Assembly: GCF_000620765.1 (NCBI RefSeq)
Contig: NZ_JIAK01000006.1
Location: 1-64,000, forward strand
Source of the DNA: Desulfovermiculus halophilus DSM 18834
GTDB taxonomy: Bacteria; Desulfobacterota; Desulfovibrionia; Desulfovibrionales; Desulfothermaceae
Length of the DNA: 64,000 nt
Reading direction: 5' to 3'
Shown: positions 27,512-35,895 of the stretch, one piece after another
How the letters are laid out: each line of letters starts with the position of its first letter
How positions within the stretch are numbered: the first letter of the stretch is position 1
Notes under the pieces: model-generated
Seen by the model: only the letters and a program-made list of their open reading frames with translations
The model's database searches: none
Told to the model about the DNA's origin: nothing
Made by a program: the position numbers and the translations under genes

Positions 27512-29983
27512 ATGACAGATGACAAGAAAAACGTAAACGATGATGAATTGAACCAATACCTGCAGACTGAGCAGGGTCCCGCGGCCCAGGTGGTTATCCA
27601 GGAGGAGGACGGGGAGGATTCAGAACGCAAGATGGATTTCCCCGCCCAGATGCCCCTGCTGGCTGTCCGGGACATCGTTGTTTTCAACTATATGATCCTG
27701 CCCCTGTTCGTGGGCCGGGACAAGTCGGTCAAGTCCATTGAAGCGGCTTTGAACGACAAGCGCTATGTGTTCATCGCCACTCAGAAGGATGACAAGGTCG
27801 AGGAGCCGGGACTGGACGATGTCTATCACACCGGCACGGTGGCCTTGATCATGCGCATGCTGAAGATGCCCGACGGCCGGCTCAAGGTGCTGGTCCAGGG
27901 CCTTTCCCGGGCCAAGGTCACCGAGGTTGTCCAAGAGGATCCCCATCCTGTGGTCAACATCGAGGCCATTTCCGAGCAGGAGCTGGAAGAGATCGGCCCG
28001 GACGCCGAAGCCCAGATGCGCACCGCCCGGGAGCAGAGCGAAAAGATCATCTCCCTGCGGGGAATGGACCCTTCAGAGATCATGTCGGTGTTAAACAGTG
28101 TGCAGGAGCCGGGGCGATTGGCCGATCTGATCGCGTCCAACCTGCGGATGCCCACGGAAACCGCCCAGGCCATTCTGGAAGACGTGGATCCCATGGAGCG
28201 CTTGAAAAGGGTCAACCGGCAGCTGATGAAGGAGGTGGAGGTCGCCTCCCTGCAGAGCAAGATCCAAAACATGGCCAAGGAGGGCATGGACAAGGCTCAG
28301 AAGGAGTTCTTCCTCCGGGAGCAGCTCAAGGCCATCAAGTCCGAGCTGGGTGAGGACGAGAGCGAGGACGAGGAGTTCGAGGAGCTGCGGTCCAAGATCG
28401 ACAAGGCCGGGATGCCCAAGGAGGTCAAGAAAGAGGTGGTCAAGCAGTTAAACCGCCTGGAGAACATGCATCCCGACTCCTCAGAGGCCACAGTCATCCG
28501 CACCTATCTGGACTGGATGGTGGAGCTGCCGTGGAAGAAAACGTCCAAGGACCAGCTGGATATCAAGAAGGCGGAAAAGATCCTGCACGAGGATCACTAC
28601 GACCTGGAGAAGGTCAAGGAGCGCATCCTGGAGTACTTGAGCGTGCGCAAGCTCAATCCCAAGATGAAGGGACCGATCCTGTGCTTTGTGGGGCCGCCGG
28701 GTGTGGGCAAGACATCCCTGGGCCGGTCCATTGCCAGGAGCCTGAACCGGAAGTTCACGCGCATGTCCCTGGGCGGCATGCGGGATGAGGCCGAGATCCG
28801 CGGCCATCGCCGAACATATATCGGGTCCATGCCCGGACGGATCATCCAGGGCATGAAGGAGGCCGGCACCAGGAACCCGGTGTTCATGCTGGACGAGATC
28901 GACAAGGTCGGGGCCGACTTCCGGGGCGATCCGTCCTCCGCCCTGCTGGAGGTCCTGGACCCGGAGCAGAACAACACCTTTACCGATCACTACCTGAACG
29001 TGCCCTACGATCTGTCCAAGGTCATGTTCGTGTGCACGGCCAATATCCTGGATACCATCCCTCCGGCTCTTCTGGACCGGATGGAGGTTATCCGCATCCC
29101 GGGCTATACGGAGCAGGAAAAGATCAAGATCGCCAAGCGCTATCTCCTGCCCAGGCAGATCGAGGAGAACGGGCTGACAGAGGACAAGGTCTCCTTCAGC
29201 GATCAGGCCCTATCCCGGATCATTCGGGACTATACCCGGGAGTCCGGGCTGCGTAATCTGGAACGGGAGATCGGGTCTGTCTGCCGCAAGGTCGCCCGGC
29301 AGGTGGCCGAGGGGGCGGAGAAGTCCTTTCGCATCCTGCCCGGCAATGTCTCCAAGTATCTGGGCGTGCCCCGTTATCTGGAAGAGGAGCGGGAGAAGGA
29401 CCTGCCTGCCGGCGTGGCCCTTGGGCTGGCCTGGACCGCAACCGGGGGCGAGATCCTGCATGTGGAGGTCTCCACCCTGCCTGGAAAGGGCAAGCTGATC
29501 ACCACCGGGCAGCTGGGGGAGGTGATGAAGGAGAGCGCCCAGGCCGCTTTGAGTTATGCCCGGGCTAGGTCCGACCGGCTGAACGTCAATCCGGACTTTG
29601 CCGAGAAGCGGGACATCCATATCCATGTCCCGTCCGGAGCCACGCCCAAGGAAGGCCCGTCAGCCGGGGTGACCCTGGTCATGGCCCTGCTTTCGGCCCT
29701 GACCAACCGGCCCTTGCGCAATGATGTGGCCATGACCGGAGAGATCACCCTCCGCGGCCGGGTCATGCCGGTCGGAGGGATCAAGGAAAAGATCCTGGCC
29801 GCAGCCGCTGCCGGGGTGAAGATGGTCATCATTCCGGCCCAGAACGCCAAGGACCTGAGCGAGGTCCCGGCCGAGCTGCGCAAGAACTTGGAGGTCAAGA
29901 CCGTGGAGCATATCGACGAGGTCTGGCCCCTGGTTTGCCTGGAGCCGTCCCGGGAGGAAGGCTGCCAGGCGGTAAACGAGTAG
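27512..29983 (+). CDS. lon: ATP-dependent Lon protease
   Basis: The 823-residue cytoplasmic protease has a LAN/LonN substrate domain starting near residue 48 ([19 protein letters not shown]). Its AAA+ module has the P-loop GPPGVGKTS near 395-403. The C-terminal Ser-Lys protease domain has S717 in [10 protein letters not shown] and the lysine in GGIKEKILA near 755-763. An acidic N-terminal extension of about 45 residues precedes the Lon domain. The TAG stop is followed by H7 repeats within about 15 bases. Confidence 0.97.
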   Translation: MTDDKKNVNDDELNQYLQTEQGPAAQVVIQEEDGEDSERKMDFPAQMPLLAVRDIVVFNYMILPLFVGRDKSVKSIEAALNDKRYVFIATQKDDKVEEPGLDDVYHTGTVALIMRMLKMPDGRLKVLVQGLSRAKVTEVVQEDPHPVVNIEAISEQELEEIGPDAEAQMRTAREQSEKIISLRGMDPSEIMSVLNSVQEPGRLADLIASNLRMPTETAQAILEDVDPMERLKRVNRQLMKEVEVASLQSKIQNMAKEGMDKAQKEFFLREQLKAIKSELGEDESEDEEFEELRSKIDKAGMPKEVKKEVVKQLNRLENMHPDSSEATVIRTYLDWMVELPWKKTSKDQLDIKKAEKILHEDHYDLEKVKERILEYLSVRKLNPKMKGPILCFVGPPGVGKTSLGRSIARSLNRKFTRMSLGGMRDEAEIRGHRRTYIGSMPGRIIQGMKEAGTRNPVFMLDEIDKVGADFRGDPSSALLEVLDPEQNNTFTDHYLNVPYDLSKVMFVCTANILDTIPPALLDRMEVIRIPGYTEQEKIKIAKRYLLPRQIEENGLTEDKVSFSDQALSRIIRDYTRESGLRNLEREIGSVCRKVARQVAEGAEKSFRILPGNVSKYLGVPRYLEEEREKDLPAGVALGLAWTATGGEILHVEVSTLPGKGKLITTGQLGEVMKESAQAALSYARARSDRLNVNPDFAEKRDIHIHVPSGATPKEGPSAGVTLVMALLSALTNRPLRNDVAMTGEITLRGRVMPVGGIKEKILAAAAAGVKMVIIPAQNAKDLSEVPAELRKNLEVKTVEHIDEVWPLVCLEPSREEGCQAVNE

Positions 29984-30302
29984 TTTGAGAGGCGGGATCA
30001 GAGGTCAGAGGACAGTAGTCAGGACTCGGGAGTCAGGAGTCAGGAAGAGGGAGAAGACAGGAGTCGGGGGTCGGTGGAAGAAGATAGAGATCAGAGGTCA
30101 GACGTCAGAAGTCAGACTCTGGACCGGAGAAAGGTCAGAAGATAGTGGGCAGGAGCCAGGGGGCAGTAGACAGAAGACAGGGTCGGGAGTCGGGAAGAGG
30201 GAGAAGGCAGTGGCCGGAGGCCGGTAGGCAATAGCCAGTGGAAGACAGAATGGCTGGAGAATGTGACCCGGTTCAGGCGCGTTCGTGTGTAGGGGCGAAT
30301 AA
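29984..30302. repeat. lon-mntA gap: long H7 tract and AT-pal
   Basis: Heptads fill about 29995-30245. The AT-pal at 30292-30313 overlaps the 3' end of the minus-strand nucleotidyltransferase gene. Confidence 0.8.
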
Positions 30303-30620
30303 TCATTCGCCCCTTTTTGCTTGAAGCGGCAGAGCTTTCCCTACCCTGTCGATATGCTCCCGAAGGCTGTGGTTTGTGATTTTCTCATAATGGACAATGT
30401 CCACGTGATGGGGGATCGGCGCTTCTTCATTCAATATCCGGCGCAGTTTGTCCACCGTCTGGGATGAGATGTTGGGGCCTTTGACGGCAATGTCTATGTC
30501 CGACCCGGGGGTGGAGGTTCCTTTGGCCCGGGATCCAAAGACTATTGCTTCCTGGATTTGGGCGAATTTCTGAATTTCTTGAATGATGATGGCCAGGGTG
30601 GAATAGTTGAGCCCGAACAT
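30303..30620 (-). CDS. mntA: MntA-type minimal nucleotidyltransferase antitoxin
   Basis: The 105-residue protein has the minimal nucleotidyltransferase signature G29-S30 followed by ten residues and D41-x-D43, the GSX10DXD motif. In type VII systems this protein AMPylates and silences its HEPN partner. It begins three bases after the HEPN stop. Its last codons and TGA stop (KRGE then stop) lie inside an AT-pal repeat, so the native C-terminus may have been replaced. The family is clear; antitoxin activity is inferred from the pair. Confidence 0.88.
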   Translation of the reverse strand: MFGLNYSTLAIIIQEIQKFAQIQEAIVFGSRAKGTSTPGSDIDIAVKGPNISSQTVDKLRRILNEEAPIPHHVDIVHYEKITNHSLREHIDRVGKALPLQAKRGE

Positions 30621-30623
30621 ATT

Positions 30624-31031
30624 TTAGATTTTTTGTCTCAGGTACTGATAAAGGGAGGTGATGGCTGGATAGAAACTGAAGACGATATCACTCACCGCCT
30701 GCCTGAATGCAGCTTGCTCATAGGTGTGGGCCATCATGTTCCTTTTGGCCAGCATATCCATCCACAGCTCGCCATCGTCAATGAGTCCGTAATGAAAGGA
30801 TTCCTTGATCACTTCCCGAGGAAAACGGGCATCCACCGCTTGTTCCTGAAGATAGTCTTTGAGTGTTTTCCAAGCCAGCTCAAAGGTGTACTCAAATCTT
30901 TGAACCAATCCCTCTTTTTCCAGATCGGACAGGTTCTCGACCTCCATGACAGGTGCCTTGAGCTGGAGATAGGCCCTTTCAAAATTTTGAAATCGCTGTT
31001 TCCAGCGGATGTCGGGTTCGTGGTTGGACAT
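30624..31031 (-). CDS. hepT: HepT-type HEPN toxin (HI0074 family)
   Basis: The 135-residue helical protein matches the HI0074/HEPN family (FEYTFELAWKTLKDYL near 47-61). It carries the toxin motif RX4HXY as R97, H102 and Y104 in RNMMAHTY. In characterised HepT-MntA systems this motif forms the RNase site, and the tyrosine is AMPylated by the antitoxin. The start at 31031 is supported by AGAGG upstream and a typical N-terminus; an in-frame extension to 31085 is less likely. It is co-transcribed with mntA. Confidence 0.85.
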   Translation of the reverse strand: MSNHEPDIRWKQRFQNFERAYLQLKAPVMEVENLSDLEKEGLVQRFEYTFELAWKTLKDYLQEQAVDARFPREVIKESFHYGLIDDGELWMDMLAKRNMMAHTYEQAAFRQAVSDIVFSFYPAITSLYQYLRQKI

Positions 31032-31085
31032 GCCGGCCTCTGGGGTGAAAATTGGATACGTTGACGATGACAAAGAAGAAGGCAA

Positions 31086-31820
31086 AGGGCAAGAAAGGAA
31101 GAGAATTGCCCGCTGATCTGCGCTAATCTACGCAGACTCGCTTACGAATGACAAGCGGTGGTCGGTAGTCAGTGGGCAGTGGCCGGTAAGCAGAGATCAG
31201 AGATCAGACGTCAGATGTCAGTAAAGAGCAAAGACAGCAGGAACAGTTCTGCGCATCATCCGGATGCCTAGATAATAAACCTCGGTCCCACGCCAGCCCC
31301 GTCCCCCCTTGAGGGGGGGTGGAGAGAAGACAGAAGCCAGAGGTCAGAAGTCAGCGGCCAGAGATCAGACGTCAGAGGTCAGTAAAGAACGAAGACAGCC
31401 GGAACAGGGCTGCGCATCGTCCGGATGCCGGATATTAACCCGTGATCCTACGCCAGCCCCGTCCCCCCTTGAGGGGGGTTGGGGGGTGTTCGTTTTGGCT
31501 TTTCCGGCAGTAACGGCCCGGCAACACCCCCCTTGGATTCCCCCCTCAAGGGGGGACGGCATACGTCGGTTCCGGCTATATTGCACACATTCGGATGGCG
31601 ATCATATGATCTCCTCCAAACCGGAAGAGGACGAATGATCATTCGCCCCTACACCCAAACCCGCCGGAACCAGCCGCAGGCCGCATTCCGTCTTTCACTG
31701 TCCACCGCCCACTGACTACCGACTACCGCCCACCGATTTCTGACGTCTGACGTCTGACCTCTGACCTCTGATCTCTGTCCACCGACTACCGCCCACTGTC
31801 CACTGCCCACTGTCCACCGA
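31086..31820. repeat. hepT-pqiC gap: two composite elements, minus orientation
   Basis: After a CGCTGATCTGCG fragment (31107-31135) and ACTCGCTTACGAATGACAA (31136-31154) come H7 tracts (31155-31235, 31320-31395). Two copies of a segment with ATCATCCGGATGCC and CCCCCTTGAGGGGGG follow (about 31250-31320 and 31410-31490). An inverted G6 box is at 31530-31560, an AT-pal variant at 31630-31651, and inverted heptads from 31735 to the next gene. No gene is supported. Confidence 0.8.
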
Positions 31821-32393
31821 CTACCGTGTCCTGCTCAACGCCTCCCGCAGGTTTGCAGCCAGCTCCTGGATCGCCTGTTCATGAGCCTGGACAAGGCTGT
31901 CCATGTCCTGAGCAGGGGCGGGAACTGTGGTTGAAAAGGAGTCGCTCTGAGCGTTGTCCATTCTGGTTGAGGCAATTCGCCAGTCGGCGCTAAGATGCAC
32001 CCTGCCCCTGGGCTTTCCGTCCAGGCGCAGGATCTGGACCCAGATCCGCATGTCGTCTTCGGATGAACCGGGCGTATTGACCCGGACCGGTGATGGGCCA
32101 GCGGCCAGCTCCTGGCTGAGCACTCTGGTGATCATCCTGGACAGGGGCTCGGCCCAGCGGTCCAGCTCGGACAGGGAAAGTCGGTTTTCACCTTCCCGGA
32201 CCACGATCTGGGGCCGATCCAGGTAGTCCGGAACCTGGACCTGAAGGCCGATCTGTTCGGCCGCCTGCTGTTCCGGATGAGGTTCCTGGCCGCCTGCAGC
32301 GGGATTGAGCAGATAGAACCTGGCCGGTGGGGAGGAGGCGCAGCCCACGGCGGACACAAGCAGGACCAAGAGACAGATGCTGAGCTTTTTCAT
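31821..32393 (-). CDS. PqiC-like ABC-transport auxiliary lipoprotein
   Basis: The 190-residue lipoprotein has a signal peptide with lipobox ending at C18 (LLVSAVGCASS). The mature start, PARFYLLNPAAGG, is typical of the ABC_trans_aux (DUF330/PqiC) family that works with MCE proteins in lipid transport at the outer membrane. I chose ATG 32393 because AAGGA precedes it; a TTG five codons earlier is unlikely. It continues the mlaD direction but is separated from it by the PIN/RHH pair. The stop is TAG within CACGGTAGTCGGTGG, a heptad sequence. Confidence 0.85.
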   Translation of the reverse strand: MKKLSICLLVLLVSAVGCASSPPARFYLLNPAAGGQEPHPEQQAAEQIGLQVQVPDYLDRPQIVVREGENRLSLSELDRWAEPLSRMITRVLSQELAAGPSPVRVNTPGSSEDDMRIWVQILRLDGKPRGRVHLSADWRIASTRMDNAQSDSFSTTVPAPAQDMDSLVQAHEQAIQELAANLREALSRTR

Positions 32394-33134
32394 GAATATT
32401 TCCTTCAACGAGTGTTCCTGGAAGGAGGTCAGAAAGAGAAGGCAGACCCCCCTGCTTTTGATCTTGCACCTTGATACCGAGGACAGAGTGAGAATATATG
32501 CTGATGGGGTCCAGGCCGTATTCCGCAGGCATTCCGTCTTCCGTTATGATCAGAGATTCTAAGCTCGCAGGCTCGCTTACGAATGACAACCGGTGGTCGG
32601 TGGACAGTGGTCGGTAGTCAGTGGACAGTGGCCGGTAAGCAGAGATCAGAGATCAGAGATCAGACGTCAGAGATCAGAGATCAGACGTCAGAGGTCAGTA
32701 AAGGGCAAGGCCAGCCGGAACAGTTCTACGCATTATCCGGATGCCGAATACTAACCCGCGGTCCTCCGCCAGCCCGGTCCCCCCTTGAGGGGGGTTGGGG
32801 GGTGTTTCTTCTGGTGCATCGCCGCTTAGCCACAAGAGGGCGAATCATTATTCGCCCCTACACTCGGACGCGAATGAACTGGGCCATATTCTCCAGCTAT
32901 TCTGCCTCCCTCTGAGTTCTGACCACTGCCCTCTGATCTCTGATCTCCGTCTACCGACCACAGGCCACGTTCCACTGTCTACTGCCTACTGCCCACCGAC
33001 TACGTCTACCGACCACTGTCTTTTTCCTCTTCCCGACCACGGACCACCGATCACCGACTCCCGCCCACCGATTTCTGACGTCTGACCTCTGACCTCTGCC
33101 CACCGACATCTGACGTCTGATCTCCGTCCACCGC
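32394..33134. repeat. pqiC-PIN gap: composite element, minus orientation
   Basis: The gap contains TTCTAAGCTCGCAGGCTCGC (32558-32577), forward H7 (32585-32710), CATTATCCGGATGCC with a G6 box (32730-32815), an AT-pal variant (32838-32861) and a long inverted-H7 run (32925-33130) that reaches into the stop of the PIN gene. The first 160 bases are the leader of the lipoprotein gene. No gene is supported. Confidence 0.8.
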
Positions 33135-33566
33135 CTATTGCCCAAAAACTTCAGCCCAGGTTGCCGGAGAAATGACCGAGCTTTCCGGCTGTGGCTGATC
33201 AATAAGCAAACGGTCTCCAGTGATTAAGACTGCGTTCGGCTCTGAGTCCAGAAGGGCCCACAGGTGGATGTCCTGCGGATCGGGTGACTGGTGCCGGGTG
33301 TCGGCTGATACCTCGCGCCAAATGGCGTTTGCAGTTATCTCAAGGAGAAAATTGTCTATTTCCGGCTCACAAAGTCCGTGCAGCGAGGTGAGCTTGGGAC
33401 GCAGCAGGACATTTCGATATTCAAGCAGCAATTCCTTGGATAGGAGGTAGAAGAGTTGGCCACTGAGCATAGCATCCACAATTCTGGCTGTTGGGGCGGC
33501 GGGGTTTGCAGTAATCAGCCCGGCAGCCAGGACATTGGTGTCTATGATAAAGACCTTGGATGTCAT
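33135..33566 (-). CDS. PIN-domain toxin of a type II pair
   Basis: The 143-residue protein is a PIN-fold putative RNase with acidic residues D9 (VFIIDTNVLAAG), a mid-region Glu (LLLEYRNVLLRPKL, the common PIN segment) and a late Asp pair (DPQDIHLWALL and VLITGDRLLI). It overlaps the upstream ribbon-helix-helix gene by four bases (ATGA). The stop TAG lies in GGGCAATAGGCGGTGGACG, a heptad sequence. Toxicity is inferred. Confidence 0.85.
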   Translation of the reverse strand: MTSKVFIIDTNVLAAGLITANPAAPTARIVDAMLSGQLFYLLSKELLLEYRNVLLRPKLTSLHGLCEPEIDNFLLEITANAIWREVSADTRHQSPDPQDIHLWALLDSEPNAVLITGDRLLIDQPQPESSVISPATWAEVFGQ

Positions 33567-33799
33567 GTGGTCCGCTGAGCTCGGGTTTCCTGTACAGTCA
33601 ACTGAAGCGCCTCATCTTCTGTGCACCGTGCGTGCGACCGGGCCCGGGCGAGGAGCTGCCGGGCGTTGTCCATATCTTTTATCCCACGCAGACGCAGGCT
33701 CTCCTCAATAATCTGCCCTATGCTGCGTCCTTGCCGGACGGCGGTTTGTTTCAGGGCCTGGTGCACCTCGTCGCTGAGAGTAATGGTCAGGCGGCTCAT
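33563..33799 (-). CDS. Ribbon-helix-helix antitoxin
   Basis: The 78-residue protein starts MSRLTITLSDEVHQALK, a typical MetJ/Arc RHH strand followed by helices (RSIGQIIEESLRLRG). The C-terminal half would bind the PIN toxin. It precedes the toxin gene with a four-base overlap and likely represses its own promoter, as the family does. Both genes interrupt the mlaD-pqiC order. Confidence 0.85.
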   Translation of the reverse strand: MSRLTITLSDEVHQALKQTAVRQGRSIGQIIEESLRLRGIKDMDNARQLLARARSHARCTEDEALQLTVQETRAQRTT

Positions 33800-33947
33800 T
33801 GAAGGCTCCGGGCTGAGTATCTGGTTGAGATGTATATATTTCTTACAGTAACCTACACTTTATCACCAAAACACCAAGGTGTCAATTGTAGGGGCAGAGG
33901 TCTGATCTCTGACCTCTATCCCACCGTCCTCCGGCCACAGCCACACC

Positions 33948-34991
33948 TTAATACCTTCCCTTGCCCCGCAATAGGGCCTCGGGGTGGCGTTCCAGGTAAT
34001 CGGTCAGATTTTCCACCGATTTGGCCGCGTCCTGAAACGTGTTCAGGGTCTGAACCAGCTCCCGGTTCAAGCCGGAATCCCGGCTGAGCAGTCTGCTGAG
34101 CTGGGAGAGGGAGGCCCGGGTCTGCTCCAGGGTGGACCCGGCCGAGGTGAAGGTCTGCTCCAGGCTGGAGAGCAGGGGGCCGATGCTCTGATCCGCGGTG
34201 GTCAGCACCTGCTCGGCCTGATCCGCGGCTTGGGTCAGGCTGGCGCTGACCCGGGCCAAGTCGGACTCGGCCTGGCCTACTAGATGATTCGCGGAGTCCG
34301 AGGCCGATCGGATGGAGGCCAGGGTGGTGGGCAGGTCCTGTTTCAGCCGGGCGCTGATTTGTTCTGTGTTTTCAAGGGTGGTGCGCAGAGAGGCCAGGCT
34401 CTGTTCCAGATCGCCGCTGGCCAGGAAGCGGTCCACTCGGGCCAGAATCCGGCTCAGCTGACGGGTCATTTCCTGCACCGGAAGCTCGGAGACCTGAGTG
34501 GTCAGTTCCTGCAGACTGGAGGGGATGGTCGGGATCTCCGGGTAGCTGGAGGTGTTCCGGCTGGCGGGGGGCTTGGATTTTGGATGCAGATCCAGGGAGA
34601 CATAGTACTGCCCGGTAACCAGGCTGTGCAGGGCCAATTGCCCGCGCAGGCCGTTGGCGATGAGCCGGTCCATGGTTTGGTCCAGCCCGTGAGAGGAGCC
34701 CCGGCCGTAGAGGTCGAAAGGCTTGATCTCCACGATGACCGGTATGGTGACATTTGTGCCGTCGGTATCGGCTGAGAGGCGGATGTCGGTTACCTGCCCC
34801 ACCTTTACCCCCCGGAACATGACCGGGGCGCCCACGTTCAGCCCGCTGACCGAATCCCGAAAGAAGAGGACATAGCGGCTGTTGTCCGAAAACAGGCGGC
34901 CGCTGCCCAGGATGGTTACGGCCGCGACAGCCAGGGCCAGGCCGCCGAGGACAAAGAGACCGATGGTGGTTTGGGTGCGCAGAGAGGGCAT
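33948..34991 (-). CDS. mlaD: MCE-domain lipid transport protein MlaD
   Basis: The 347-residue protein has an N-terminal membrane anchor (residues 9-30). An MCE domain runs from about 38 to 115 (VSGLNVGAPVMFRGVKVGQV). A long C-terminal helical region rich in Leu, Thr and Gln (about 170-335) may form a tunnel-like extension, as in PqiB/LetB relatives. It would form the periplasmic part of an MlaFE transporter. The expected partners mlaF and mlaE lie 12-14 kb away on the same strand, in the usual order, with the exopolysaccharide locus between. Confidence 0.92.
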   Translation of the reverse strand: MPSLRTQTTIGLFVLGGLALAVAAVTILGSGRLFSDNSRYVLFFRDSVSGLNVGAPVMFRGVKVGQVTDIRLSADTDGTNVTIPVIVEIKPFDLYGRGSSHGLDQTMDRLIANGLRGQLALHSLVTGQYYVSLDLHPKSKPPASRNTSSYPEIPTIPSSLQELTTQVSELPVQEMTRQLSRILARVDRFLASGDLEQSLASLRTTLENTEQISARLKQDLPTTLASIRSASDSANHLVGQAESDLARVSASLTQAADQAEQVLTTADQSIGPLLSSLEQTFTSAGSTLEQTRASLSQLSRLLSRDSGLNRELVQTLNTFQDAAKSVENLTDYLERHPEALLRGKGRY

Positions 34992-35895
34992 AGGATCTCG
35001 TCGGGTGATGATGGGCGGCAGAATCGTGCCGGGTCGATTCTTCCATTTGCCGTTTGTAAGCAGGGGATGTCAAGGGAGGGGGTAGTCAGATGACAGAAGA
35101 CAGAGGACAGAAAACAGAGGGAGAAGGCAGTAGACAGTAGTCCGTGGCCGGTAGCCGGTGGGCAGTAGACGAGGGATAGAGGTCAGAGATCAGACATCAG
35201 ACGTCAGATGTCGGTGGGGAGTGGACAGTAGGCAGTGGCCGGTGGTCGTAGACAGAGATCAGACGTCAGAGGTCAGAATTCAGAGGGAGGCAGAATAGGT
35301 GGAGAATGTGGCCCGGTTCAGGCGCGTCCGTGTGTAGGGGCGAATAATCATTCGCCCTCTTGTGGCTACGCGGCGATGCACCAGGAAAAACACCCCCCCA
35401 ACCCCCCTCAAGGGGGGACGGGGCTGGCGTGGGGCCTCGGTTTGATATCAGGTATCCTGATGATGCGCAGAACTGTTCCTGCTTTCTTTGTTCATACTGA
35501 CCTCAGACGTCTGATCTCTGACCTCTGCTCACCGGTCACTGTCCACTGACTACTGACCAAAGACTACCGACTTCTGTCCACCGACCACTGGTTGTTGTTC
35601 CTATAGCCGGAACCGGCACATGCCGTACCCCCTCGAGGGGGGAATCCAAGGGGGGTGTTGACATACTGCGGATGCTGGGAAAGCCAAAACAAACACCCCC
35701 CAACCCCCCTCAAGGGGGGACTGGGCTGGCGTGGGGCCTCGGTTTGATATCAGGTATCCTGATGATGCGCAGAACTGTTCCTGCTTTCTTTGTTCATACT
35801 GACCTCTGACCTCTATCTCTGCTCACCGGCCACTGTCCACTGACTACTGATCTCTGACGTCTGACGTCTGACGTCTGACCTCTTCACGCCTCCCG
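34992..35895. repeat. mlaD-wzc gap: H7 tracts and duplicated composite
   Basis: Heptads at 35090-35285 precede an AT-pal (35338-35361). Two near-identical segments of about 160-170 bp follow (35388-35559 and 35691-35850), each with CCAACCCCCCTCAAGGGGGG, GGTTTGATATCAGG and inverted heptads. A G6 box with GGAATCCAAGGGGGGTG (35630-35660) lies between them. This is the boundary between the mla half-operon and the exopolysaccharide locus. Confidence 0.85.
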
